Source: Microglena sp. YARC
Lineage: Eukaryota; Chlorophyta; Chlorophyceae; Chlamydomonadales; Chlamydomonadaceae
Assembly: GCA_022414725.1 (NCBI GenBank)
Contig: CM039462.1
Location: 19,286,368 to 19,350,367, forward strand
Reading direction: 5' to 3'
DNA: 64,000 nt
The position numbers were made by a program, and so were the translations under genes. Positions 56,482 to 62,475 of this stretch are shown piece by piece (the stretch's first letter is position 1; each line of letters begins with the position of its first letter). Under the pieces are notes generated by a model. The model searched no databases. It saw only the letters and a program-made list of their open reading frames with translations, and was not told the DNA's origin.

Positions 56482-56902
56482 TGTGTATGTGTGTGTGTGT
56501 GTGTGTATGGGTGTGTGAGTGGTTTGTGTGTGTGTGTGTCAATGGGTGTGTGTGTGTGCGTGTGTGTATGTGTGTGTGCGTGGTTTGAGTGCTTCATTTG
56601 TGTGTGGTTTTCGTTTGTGATTTCTATGTATGGTCGCCCCATGTATTTTAATCAGTATGCACTGAAGCGTGCGATAAAGCCATGCTGTCTCATGTCCCGA
56701 ATCATTTACTCGAAGCCTAGTTAGGGCTTCCATCAGGAGCACTCACTTTCACTTGCGCCATTTTACTTTCCCATTGCTCCAGGCTGATGCTAGATTTATT
56801 GGCCTGCAAGGAAGGTAAATCTGAAGTTCTTAGATGACTGCTGGATGCTAATAAGGATCTGGCTATCCCAGAGGGAGGATATTTCTGTCCACCACTCGCC
56901 AT
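32862..56902 (-). CDS. GID8: GID8 homologue (LisH-CTLH subunit of the GID/CTLH E3 ubiquitin ligase), 8 exons
   Basis: Scaffold subunit of the GID/CTLH ubiquitin ligase, which in yeast targets gluconeogenic enzymes; human homologue TWA1/GID8. Exons join(56902-56747, 56178-56128, 51895-51838, 50931-50814, 39998-39895, 37428-37379, 34738-34572, 32957-32862) on the minus strand encode about 265 residues; the family is about 230-240. Domain order: N-terminal tail, LisH (NKLVMNFLVTE-GYADAAQMFEKESG), CTLH (ERVEIRQAVQRGDVEGAI, NDFNPE, LIFHLQQQRLIEFIRKGQ, EEALDFAQ) and CRA (RTVALLAFHDAK, QRQKTASELNAAIL, IWSQNQLDEKCNYPHIS). All junctions are in phase except exon 4, which is off by one or two bases. Introns total over 23 kb and are dominated by tandem repeats. 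No poly(A) signal was located. The protein is normally cytoplasmic/nuclear. Confidence 0.92.
32985..33068 (+). mobile_element. Short repeat family E copy
   Basis: Core plus a four-unit TTCAAG tail, in GID8 intron 7. Confidence 0.6.
33410..33460. repeat. (ATATC)n pentamer
   Basis: About eight ATATC units in GID8 intron 7. Confidence 0.85.
33490..34050 (-). repeat. 89-bp array: copies of GID8 exon 7 3' edge plus intron start
   Basis: Units at an 89-bp spacing (edges near 33580, 33669, 33758, 33847, 33936 and 34025). Each carries the last ~27 nt of exon 7 (ACTGCACACTCTGATCAAGC then TGATG), a donor gtaagc (better than the real gtaatc) and ~60 nt of intron. Another copy is near 34308. All lie downstream of the real exon. 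Confidence 0.9.
34078..34290 (-). mobile_element. SINE family A copy with GTAT tail
   Basis: Minus-strand body with a B-box-like GGGTTCAGTTC and a (CATA)n tail of about 65 bp. The copy at 34368 is so similar, including flanks, that it probably arose by tandem duplication of the exon-7-edge block. Confidence 0.65.
34368..34545 (-). mobile_element. SINE family A copy with a short GTAT tail
   Basis: Same orientation and flanks as 34078-34290; its tail is only about 20 bp. Confidence 0.65.
34572..34738 (-). CDS. GID8: GID8 exon 7 (CRA domain)
   Basis: 167 nt, RTVALLAFHDAKSSPVGALM, QRQKTASELNAAILGSQ and LHTLIKLM, acceptor ccaatgcag, donor gtaatc. These are core CRA motifs of GID8. Arrays built from both of its edges lie on either side. 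Confidence 0.93.
34745..35385 (-). repeat. (GGGATT)n hexamer array with repeated exon 7 acceptor
   Basis: GGGATT units interrupted about ten times by TTTCTGCATTGGG, which on the minus strand is the exon 7 acceptor CCCAATGCAG plus a few bases. It includes an internal inverted segment near 35170-35210 and 35250-35290 (TTCCTAATTCCGATCCCAAT). Confidence 0.88.
35446..35612. mobile_element. Family C MITE-like element
   Basis: About 165 bp with inverted termini (GGCTACTCGTGGCAGCTTCC and GGAGCTGCCTATAAGCTGCT). Interior as in 32660-32842. Confidence 0.65.
35851..36036. mobile_element. Family C MITE-like element
   Basis: Inverted termini AGCAGTTTCTAAGCAGCTCC and GGAGCTGCCTAGAAGTTGCT flank ~140 bp containing GAGCCAGCCACCGGGTCAAG. 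Confidence 0.68.
36055..36312. repeat. CAG/CAC/CAT trinucleotide array
   Basis: About 255 bp of CAN triplets (Gln/His on plus). No start or splice context ties it to a gene. Confidence 0.9.
36315..36595. mobile_element. Two truncated family C ends
   Basis: AGCAGCTTCTAGGCAGCTCC occurs near 36330 and 36525, each followed by GGCT(A/G)...CCAAACCTAAA. Right ends are missing. A CACCAC tract lies between. Confidence 0.55.
36612..36938. repeat. Direct repeats flanking SINE B
   Basis: GGTCTAGTCTAGTCTAGTCC...AAACTTAAAATG at 36617-36655 recurs at 36905-36935 on the other side of the SINE. This suggests a duplicated insertion site or tandem duplication. Confidence 0.55.
36690..36897 (-). mobile_element. 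tRNA-derived SINE family B, copy 1
   Basis: On the minus strand it has A box TGGTCTAGTGGTAGA and B box GGTTCGATTCC at tRNA spacing, with a T-arm-like GGGGGTTCGATTCCCC. The following 130 bp (GCTCTTGGCGTTGCAGGTCG...) ends at CCAGGCGTTATCAT. Acceptor stems do not pair, so it is not a functional tRNA. Confidence 0.8.
36945..37335. repeat. GGT/GCT trinucleotide array
   Basis: Imperfect GGTGGT/GGTGCT repeats ending 40 bp downstream of GID8 exon 6 on the transcript. Confidence 0.9.
37379..37428 (-). CDS. GID8: GID8 exon 6 (CTLH-CRA linker)
   Basis: 50 nt, one base plus YLAPQGEERPELLEEI plus one base, acceptor ctgctcag, donor gtgagg. It joins AQ(E) to (E)RTVALL in phase. The plant counterpart is ELAPRGEEN..FLEELE. 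Confidence 0.9.
37450..38682. repeat. Hexamer array GGATCA/GGATAA/GGATTG (about 1.2 kb)
   Basis: Built from GGATNN hexamers arranged as longer words such as GGGATAAGGATCAGGATT. It keeps both strands open (Arg/Ile- and Leu/Ile/Pro-rich frames of 536 and 433 codons) because the period is a multiple of three. It lies in GID8 intron 5, starting 20 bp from exon 6. Confidence 0.93.
38690..39110. other. Intron 5 unique sequence
   Basis: No coding or repeat signal was recognised. Confidence 0.4.
39105..39890 (-). repeat. GGT/GCT arrays with four partial copies of GID8 exon 5 3' edge
   Basis: Copies near 39112-39130, 39248-39265, 39530-39550 and 39724-39745 repeat the exon end GCCCTGGATTTTGCGCA with donor gtagct, plus ~45 nt of intron. 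GGT arrays separate them. All lie downstream of exon 5. The real donor is gtaggt. Confidence 0.88.
39895..39998 (-). CDS. GID8: GID8 exon 5 (CTLH core)
   Basis: 104 nt, ILETQPHLIFHLQQQRLIEF onward to ALDFAQ plus two bases, acceptor catgcag, donor gtaggt. HLQQQRLIEFIRKG is the diagnostic CTLH motif. Partial copies of both edges flank it. Confidence 0.93.
40005..41060 (-). repeat. Partial copies of GID8 exon 5 5' edge with family E repeats
   Basis: Copies near 40088-40115, 40298-40320, 40505-40515 and 40778-40795 repeat acceptor GTGCAGATCCTTGAGACC or diverged forms, with upstream intron CACCTGTGCTGTGTG. Each is associated with a family E element. The unit is about 205-280 bp and lies upstream of exon 5. 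Confidence 0.82.
41056..41110. repeat. Short telomere-like stretch
   Basis: GGTTTTAGGGTTTAGGGTC is followed by AGGGCTTAAGGTTTAGTAAA and CCCTAAA: one TTTTAGGG, one TTTAGGG, then an inverted CCCTAAA. Too short to call a telomere. Confidence 0.45.
41240..42040. repeat. ~113-bp tandem repeat, about 6-7 copies
   Basis: Units share GGGTGAGAATAAGAGGTGTG, GATGAGTCTCCTATGCGAAA and ACTGCACCTGCGACCACACC with variable C-rich spacers. Frames on both strands are artefacts. Confidence 0.85.
42041..43215. other. GID8 intron 4, AT-richer unique region
   Basis: 42041-42190 repeats the AACTGCACCTGCGACCACAC word. From 42300 it is AT-rich with no coding signal. (TAATA)n-like sequence lies at 43050-43215. Confidence 0.4.
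43220..43485. repeat. GGTTGGTGCA minisatellite
   Basis: 10-12 bp units of GGTTGGTGCAGG type leading into the large GGT array. Confidence 0.85.
43486..50690. repeat. Large GGT/GGTAGGTGGT array (about 7.2 kb)
   Basis: Units GGTAGGTGGTGGTGG with frequent one-base indels. It is purest at 44000-47700 and more interrupted after 48380. Plus strand is purine/T-rich, so the GID8 pre-mRNA would carry (ACC)n. Unique islands occur at 45910-46130 and 49900-50060. The Thr/His/Pro frames of up to 469 codons are artefacts. Confidence 0.93.
50814..50931 (-). pseudogene. GID8: GID8 exon 4 (CTLH start), frameshifted in this sequence
   Basis: Acceptor gtttgcag then GGGTTGAGCTGG (VEL). The end reads KVNDFNPE before donor gtgggc, joining in phase to exon 5 as in plant GID8 (VNDLNPE-ILDTN). 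The length (118 nt) is incompatible with both flanking phases, and the middle is scrambled. A cleaner copy of the first half at 51000-51071 reads VELGSIAERVEIRQAVQRGD. Either the exon is broken or the consensus is wrong here. Confidence 0.7.
50935..51835 (-). repeat. Copies of GID8 exon 4 5' edge and ~100-bp degenerate tandem repeats
   Basis: Copy 2 (acceptor then exon start at 51071) is clean to about 51000. Copy 3 near 51147-51213 is diverged. From 51215 to 51830 units carrying TTCAGATGGCGCTCTTCA alternate with AGCTATGCTGCTCTTTCACG, a remnant of the exon 4 AGCAGCATAGCT word. A partial exon 3 3' edge with donor gtacgg is at about 51655-51685. Confidence 0.75.
51838..51895 (-). CDS. GID8: GID8 exon 3 (LisH, second half)
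   Basis: 58 nt, GYADAAQMFEKESGTVSTP plus one base, acceptor catgcag, donor gtaaag. It completes the LisH helix (EGY..AA..F..ESG). The SINE A microsatellite tail abuts the acceptor. Confidence 0.88.
51900..52610 (-). mobile_element. SINE family A copy with an expanded ~550-bp (CATA)n tail
   Basis: SINE body at 52455-52600 (minus) followed by (ATGT)n from 52452 down to 51902 on plus. The tail ends within a few bases of the GID8 exon 3 acceptor. Confidence 0.75.
52770..53005. repeat. ~200-bp direct repeat
   Basis: TTTACCTGGTTGCACC and GGGCCCAGCGTAGCCTGGCT occur at 52774-52815 and 52977-53018. Confidence 0.7.
53035..53240 (+). mobile_element. tRNA-derived SINE family B, copy 2
   Basis: A box TGGTCTAGTGGTAGA and B box GGTTCGATTCC with the same 3' body and end (CCAGGCGTTATCATTACC) as the minus-strand copy at 36690-36897. 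Confidence 0.8.
53265..53447. mobile_element. Family C MITE-like element
   Basis: Termini AGCAGCTTCTAGGTAGCTCT and GGAGCTGCCTAGAAGCTGCT. Interior has CAACCTAGTGCACCTTGCAG as in 36370-36400. Confidence 0.7.
53480..53580. mobile_element. Family C, left half only
   Basis: AGCAGCTTCTAGGCTGCTCC then GAGCCAGCCACTGGGCCAAG. The right terminus is missing. Confidence 0.5.
53929..54025 (+). other. Possible signal-peptide-like exon, unsupported
   Basis: ATG at 53929 opens MVLLAAFLVLLAAFGEQSA, which resembles a secretion signal, and a CACCAAG/gtacgt donor follows. No continuation or family was recognised, and it lies inside GID8 intron 2 on the opposite strand. Confidence 0.2.
54088..54262. mobile_element. 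Family C MITE-like element
   Basis: AGCAGCTTCTTGGCAGCTCC and GAAGCTGCCTAGAAGCTGCT bound ~135 bp. Confidence 0.68.
54268..55190. repeat. ~230-300 bp tandem repeat, 4 copies
   Basis: Each copy has CCCCCTGTGATTGACTT, AAGGGGTCGCTGCTTCAGTT and CGTGGGTGAAACCTCAGA, then an A/T-rich TTTATTTATT tract and AATCAGCATCCGGTTCCCAC. Starts near 54275, 54575, 54808 and 55075. Confidence 0.85.
55250..55520. repeat. ~30-bp minisatellite
   Basis: Units TTCAAGTTGTAGGTCAGGTT plus TCTGTAC, about nine copies, degenerating at the right. Confidence 0.85.
55522..55552 (+). mobile_element. SINE family A 3' remnant
   Basis: TTGGCCTACCCCTGGACGGT AACATG is the 3' end of the family A body in plus orientation. Confidence 0.45.
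55690..55860 (+). mobile_element. SINE family A copy, plus orientation
   Basis: Starts at AGCACGAACTCAGGGCC, has GGGGTTCAATTC and ends GCACTGTAACAACATGCGAACATG, so its tail is almost absent. Confidence 0.65.
55925..56125. other. GID8 intron 2 start, small palindromes
   Basis: GCGATGCGTCGCC pairs with GGCGACGCATGGG across ~15 bp. GCTCCG and GGAGCGC words flank a G/C-rich block. No gene. Confidence 0.4.
56128..56178 (-). CDS. GID8: GID8 exon 2 (LisH, first half)
   Basis: 17 codons, IPKDSLNKLVMNFLVTE, between acceptor ctctgcag and donor gtgagt, phase 0 at both ends. NKLVMNFLVTE is nearly identical to plant GID8. Too short for ORF calling. Confidence 0.93.
56186..56585. repeat. G tract plus (GT)n microsatellite (about 390 bp)
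   Basis: A G run then GT dinucleotides with occasional GG, TT and AT interruptions, in GID8 intron 1, beginning 8 bp from the exon 2 acceptor. Confidence 0.95.
56747..56902 (-). CDS. GID8: GID8 exon 1
   Basis: 52 codons from ATG at 56902 (MASGGQKYPPSG...), ending SISLEQWESKMAQVK before donor gtgagt. The EQWESKM segment matches the (E)EWEKKL segment before LisH in plant GID8. The first ~33 residues are longer than in most homologues. A ccttccttgcag acceptor-like tract precedes ANKSSIS, so a short extra intron is possible, but no in-phase donor was found. Confidence 0.85.
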
Positions 56903-57340
56903 GGGATTTCAGTAAATTCAGAACTCCGCGGCTGGGCAAGGAAATGCGTTGCCAATTCCGCTTCAATTTGCGCCCAAGCTCGCAAGCTCGTGCCCTGACA
57001 GCAAGGATGGGTAAGTATCTGCGAACCAGGAAGGTGGGGGTGCCAGCAGCAGTAGGGCTCCCAAACTCGGGTGCAGATAGGTGGAAACGATGCTGCTGGG
57101 AGGATTGAGAGCGGGCGGAAGGAATATTGTCGAGGTCTCTCTGAATAAGAAATCTGAACGTGGTTTCTCAATTTCGATACAGCTGCTCGCAGCACGGGCG
57201 GGGAGCTCGGGTTCAGAGGTGGCCCTGGTCGGCCCTGCTCGGGTTCACCCCCCGTGTCCACCCGCGAGCCCGCGAGTGGCGTGGCAACCACTACAAAGTA
57301 CAACTACAGAGTACAGTCATCGAGACCAGTCGAAACAAGT
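56903..57340. promoter_or_regulatory. GID8 upstream region, possible bidirectional promoter
   Basis: No TATA box is visible. On the plus strand, ATG at 57007 opens MGKYLRTRKVGVPAAVG, reminiscent of plant KRP-type CDK inhibitor starts, but GTAAGT right after ATGG could instead be a splice donor. The identity is unproven. Confidence 0.3.
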
Positions 57341-57342
57341 CA

Positions 57343-57592
57343 ACTCCCTCCCTCCCTCCCTCCCTCCTCTCCTCCTCCTCCCTCCCTCCCTCCCTCCCTC
57401 CCTCCCTCCCTCCCTATCATCCCATCCCATCCCCCTCCCCACCCATCCCATCCCATCCCATTCCATCCCATCCCATTCCATCCCATCCCATCCCATCCCA
57501 TCCCTCTATCCCTCCATCCCTCCTCCTCCTCCTCCTCCTCCTCCTCCTCCTCCTCCTCCCTCCTCCTCCTCCTCCCCCCCCCCCTCCCTATC
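57343..57592. repeat. (TCCC)n, (CCCAT)n and (CTC)n pyrimidine tract
   Basis: About 250 bp of pure pyrimidine-rich short repeats with a strong strand asymmetry. Confidence 0.93.
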
Positions 57593-58108
57593 AGCAATTA
57601 TAGTACCCTCCAATTGGTCAAGAAAGAGACAAATAATACCGGGGAGATTGTTTCCTTGTTTAACACCTGCCTTTGCTGAGAAGGCACAATTAATATGATT
57701 GCTGAAGCGTACTTTAATACGAAAATATGTACACATGTTTCTGAATGGTCATCATTAGCCTTCCTAAAGCTAATGAAATAACAATATACAGTTTTGCATG
57801 ATTGGTACACCTCCACAATGTGACGCAATATAAAAGCTGCATCCACAGTACTGCAGCTGCCTCCCATTTCCCCCCATTCCAGAGACCTGGTTGCAGATAG
57901 TTTATATATATAGTTACAAACGGATTACGGACCTGGTTACAGCTGGCTGTCACGTTCAGTAGTCAGCATAATACCTTATATTGACCTCCACAAGATTTTG
58001 AGCTGAACATGCATAAGCATGTGACATGGTTTACACACCTGGTTACAAATGGATTATATACCTGGTTACCGCCCTCAACTAAGCAGAGACACCACGGTTA
58101 CACCGGTC
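57593..58108. other. Unassigned AT-rich stretch
   Basis: No gene was recognised. ACCTGGTTAC(A/C) motifs recur at 57885-58060. Confidence 0.4.
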
Positions 58109-58275
58109 ACACTGGCGGAGGAGGAGGAGGAGGAGGAGGAGGAGGAGGAGCAATTTAACCTAAGGGTTCTGCGCCCATGAGCGCCCTCGGGCGACGCCAG
58201 CCGGCGTTGCGCATGACCTGCGGATGCCGCATGGAAGCTTCGAGATGCAGAAGACCGAGACCGAGACCCAGACCC

Positions 58276-58310
<35 letters not shown>

Positions 58311-58355
58311 CAGACCGAGACCCAGACCGAGACCGAGACCCAGACCGAGACCCAC
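58109..58355. repeat. (GGA)n and (GAGACC)n arrays
   Basis: GGA triplets at 58114-58150 and GAGACC/CAGACC hexamers at 58253-58352, separated by a GC-rich unique block. Confidence 0.9.
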
Positions 58356-58404
58356 GAACCCACGACCGCGCGAGAGGTGACCGCCCAACTAGGTTTTTCG
58401 ATAA

Positions 58405-58898
58405 GCTACCCCCAAATTTAGTAGTTATGAAATTCTACCCACAAATTTAGTAGTTATGAAATCGCAGGACACTTCGGTGGGCAGGGCACCTCGACCAGCA
58501 ACCACCCACAAATTTAGTGGGTAGAGACCCATCACCAGCAACCAACAACTAATTTAGAGGGTAGTTACCCCCCAACAGCAACCAACAACTAATTTAGTGG
58601 GTAGTTACCCTTCACCAGCAACCGACAACTAATTTAGGGGGTAGTGCCCCCCCACCAGCAACCACCCACTAATTTAGGGGGTAGTAACCCCTCACCAGCA
58701 AGCACCCACTAATTCAGGGGGTAATTACCCACCACCAACAAGCACCCACTAATTTAGGGGGTAGTGACCCCAAGTACCCACTAATTCAGGGGGTAGTTAC
58801 CCCCCACCAACAAGCACCCACTAATTTAGGGGATAGTGACGCCCCACCAGCAACCACCCACTTATTTAGGGGGTAGTGACCCCTCACCAGCAAGCACT
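58405..58898. repeat. ~60-bp tandem repeat, about 8 copies
   Basis: Units contain ACTAATTTAGGGGGTAGT and CACCAGCAACCACCC. The LINE 3' end is inserted directly beside the last unit. Confidence 0.88.
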
Positions 58899-59164
58899 CA
58901 TTGAAATTGAAATTGAAATTGTTACATCCGTGTAGAACCGTTACTCACAGGACGTGAAGTTAAGGACACCATAGCGTAAGCCGGAGCTAGCTATAGTCAC
59001 CGTAGGGCCATCTCAGTAAAAAGAATTACCACCGATGCCTGACCGGCAGGCACCGTAGCCACATCATGCCAGTGCAGCTTAATACGGGGGTTTTTCACCC
59101 CGGTTGGGAAGCACCGACACAATGCAGCTGGCAAGACAAAACCTGAGAGGGGGGACGGTCTGTG

Positions 59165-59200
59165 TGCTAGTCCCCGGGTATCGAACCGGGGTGTGCTTCC
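59165..59200 (-). other. T-arm-like hairpin in the LINE 3' region
   Basis: On the minus strand, CCCCGGTTCGATACCCGGGG has a tRNA B-box match inside a 6-bp GC stem. It is about 270 bp from the LINE 3' end. Confidence 0.55.
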
Positions 59201-59539
59201 ATAAAACGTCTTCACTGTAAAATACTCTGAAAGCTAGTGATGGTGTGGGAGTGGACTGTGTCCGCCAGTTTTGAGGGCACATGATCTCTGAAGTCCAAGA
59301 GTGGTCATAGAAGTCAAAAAAGAGGTTGGAATAGTACCAGTTGTTCCAACGGTGATAACTTCATAGTGAACGAGGTATCCAGCCGATCTAAGGCCATTTA
59401 CTAATTCAACATGCTGGGCGTGTTTTAGTGATAAACTTAGTAGCATGGTTGGTATCAGAGCAGTATCCAAGCTCCAAGAACCCAGAGTTCTTTATCAGAC
59501 ATACAGGTAGGAGAGTCTATGTCAGGTAGGACGGCAAGA

Positions 59540-60037
59540 TCAGGTCTCATTCTCTTTCCAGTCCGCTACAGTAATAGTGGAGGGGGCGTAACCAGTCAGG
59601 GAGACGTTTGCCCAGGACCCCCCTGGGAGGTCCTCTTCCTTGCCAGCGTCCATGATCATTCTGCGGGATCCCAGGGCTCCGGTGCAAATGGCCTTGTGGA
59701 TGAGTCGCACTGCGGCGTCATGTCTCTTGATATAGAGCCCCTTGAAAGTCCGGTGTGTGCAGCCCGCCAGGATGTGGCCCGCTCCGTCCTCACAGGTGTG
59801 GCAAATGGGGCATAGGGAGTTCGTGGGTGGGTGAGTGCTTGTAATATAAGGGAGTTTCCCAGCGGAATGCAAGTTTACGGTTCCACAGTCTACCCCAGCG
59901 GGCTTTAAGGATGTGGAATTTAGTTTTATGTTGGATAAGGGTTGAGGTCCAAAATTTGTTACTTGCATGAGGAAGTTGGTGGGGAGTGTTATCAGCCTAG
60001 GTGGTTGCATAAATCCCTTTAAGAGGGTGTTGGCCAA
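59540..60037 (-). pseudogene. LINE C-terminal zinc knuckle and tail
   Basis: LCPICHTCEDGAGHILAGC gives a C-x2-C...H-x4-C pattern (about 59759-59812), followed by HRTFKGLYIKRHDAAVRLI. Open over 165 codons. Confidence 0.8.
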
Positions 60038-60399
60038 GGTGGCAGCTAGTGGGCAGGTTAGAGGTGATACCTTGTGTAAGGTTAGGTGCTAGGATGCGTG
60101 GGGGGAAATATCTCCCATGGGTGTGCGAGGAGGTTGAACTGTGGGCCAGCAGACATTGTGGCGGGGGATTTCCCCAGTGTTGTCAGTAAAATTGGTGGAG
60201 GCAGGGTGCTCAGCTGCCTTGCGTGCCAGAATGTCTGCCCTGTCAATTTCCAAGGATACCTGTGTGGGAATGGACTTTTATAAAGAGTGGTGTGTGAGCC
60301 ATGCAGGATGCGTTGAATGAGGTGTTTTTTGAATTGATTGCAGAAGTTCAGTATGAAATGGAACGGGTTGTTGTGGTAGGGTCATGAATCATTTTTTTA

Positions 60400-60860
60400 A
60401 TAAGTTGAAGAGAGCAGAGGCTGTCTGTATGGAGTGTAAGGGATTTGTCGTAGTCAATGTTGAGAAGGGCTTGGTGGATGGCTACCAGTTCTGCCCTGTG
60501 TTAGTTTTTGGTGGCCCCTATTCCCCCAGGGTTGATGGTTGTAGCTTTGTCCTGCAGCCGGGACATATACTGCAGCACCTATTTTACTAGGGTGCCCTGG
60601 TTTACCTTTTATTAGGCTACCATCTGTGTAGACCTGGAGGCCTGAGGAGGGGGTAGCTAGGTGAAGACAAGGGTGAGTAGTGGTAAGAAGAGAGGGAGGA
60701 GGGTGTTGGTGGAGTGGAGTTTGCCAAGGATTTTTGGCAAGAGATTTGAGTTTTCCGGGGGTAAGTAATGACAATGTCAGAGAAGGTAAGAGTGGGAGGT
60801 GGAGTGATAGTAGGAGGGCTCCCAGGATGAGGAGAGGCTTTGCATGTAGTATGTCCATTG
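60400..60860 (-). pseudogene. LINE RNase H domain, broken
   Basis: LQVYTDGSLIKGKPGHPSKI (first catalytic Asp, 60617-60631), then after a frameshift RAELVAIHQALLNIDYDKSL (catalytic Glu) and LHTDSL (second Asp). TAA at 60501-60503 interrupts the second frame. Confidence 0.8.
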
Positions 60861-61016
60861 GTCAATAAAATCTGGGAGTTTAGGAAAATAGGTATCTTGG
60901 CATGTGGGGGTTGCATATAAGGATAAGGTTGTAGTTTGTGGGTGGAGGGTGGAGTGTGAGATTTGCTGCCAAGCCAAATTTCAGAGGTAGTATAAAATTC
61001 AGACTGCGGTCTGGAG

Positions 61017-62475
61017 TCAATATAGTGAATCCAGGAGTGGTGGAGGAGGGTTTTGTAAGGGGGCAGCAAGGTCGTCAGGGAGGAGCATCAGGGTGCAGGT
61101 AGGGCTGAGAGTATTTTCAGCAGGGTCAGCACTGGCTAGGGCCCACCTTAGAGCTTGGTGTGCTTGTGTCGTGGAGTTAGGAATGTCCACCAGTGTGAGC
61201 CCCCCAGTCCAGATGGTAAGAAAGGGGTCTTGGTTGGAGCCAAAGAGCTGATCAGCAGGGCTGGTAGAAGAGAAGCTGGTGAGGCTTTGGTCGTAGCTAA
61301 GGGGGTTAGAAGTACGATGGTGAGTAATGCCCAGAGCAGCTGCTGCTTGGTAGAGAAAAGGAGAAAGAGTGTTGGTAGCAGCAGGAGCAGCTCTGTATCT
61401 GGTGAAGAGGGCAGCTAAGTCAGTGTGGTATGTTCCTCCTTGGGTCAGTTGGTTCCATTTGGTAGGGTGGTGATTTTTGAAGTGGTCATAGTTTTGTTTG
61501 AGAGAGGTTAGTCTGTCGTTGGGAATGTGCCCAAGACAGTGACCAGTGGGGTTATAAAGATATGAAACGTTTGGTGTGTGTGTGTGTGGATTGGTCATCC
61601 AGAGTGGTGAGGATGCCTGTTTGTATAATGTAGGCTGAGGTGGTTGAATGTCCCAGTCTGGGTGCCTGTCGTGTGTGTCAATTTTCAGAAGTTTGTGAAC
61701 AAGGTTGTGGTTGTCAGCATTAAATCCTGGGGAGGTGGCCCATTGGCCTTGTTTGTTGAAGGTTAGTAAGGTGGGTGTCCTTCCTAGGGTTGAGGTGTGT
61801 GGTTAATGGGGGAGTAGTTTTAAAAGTGTGGGTTAATTGGTCGTATGCTGGTTGTCCCAAAAGTTCAACAAGGTGAGACGCATTGTGAGATTGGGGTTTC
61901 CAATGTATGGTGGAGGTAGTGGAGGTAAGAGATGTGCTGTGGTGGATGCTGTATCCCATGTGTGTGTAGGAGTTGATATGTTCGTTGTGCATGATGGTTG
62001 GGGCCCATTGAACGTGGACAACAGTGGAAGTGACTAGTTTGTCGTCGTTGTAGGAGCGCTTGGCCCGCCAGCTCGTGATGTGCAGGGCTTTGTATTGGGA
62101 TCCGTAGGTAAGGTGGAGCAGGCGCGCCGGTGGTGCAGGTGCGCTGCTGTCGGGGGATGTCATGGCCTCGCGGATCCTGTCAGGGTGTGAGGTGGGAGTT
62201 ATTCTATATGCACGGTAAAATTTAGAGGTGGAGGAGTGACGGATCCAGGATTTGCACAAGGAGTGGCGTGCTGCCCAGGTGGCATCACTGCTGGGGGCAG
62301 CCCCATGCTTGCGTGCGCGTGACTGCCTTCGGTCTGCGTGGGCCACGCCCACCATTGGTTTCCTTCCAGGTCCCCAATGGAATCCGCCTCGTAGTCTGCG
62401 TCAGTAACAGTGGCGTGAGGTTGGTAACGCTGGGTGGGTGGGGTGGAGGGTTCAATAGAAGCAGGAGATTTAACG
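61017..62475 (-). pseudogene. LINE linker between RT and RNase H
   Basis: Open pieces in several frames, including WAARHSLCKSWIRHS, RLLHLTYGSQYKALHITSW and GHCLGHIPNDRLTSLKQNY. No further domain was recognised. Frame changes occur near 62350 and 61600. Confidence 0.6.

Noticed and set aside
56160..56724. Cys/Val- and His/Thr-rich frames
   Set aside because: Artefacts of the GT microsatellite.
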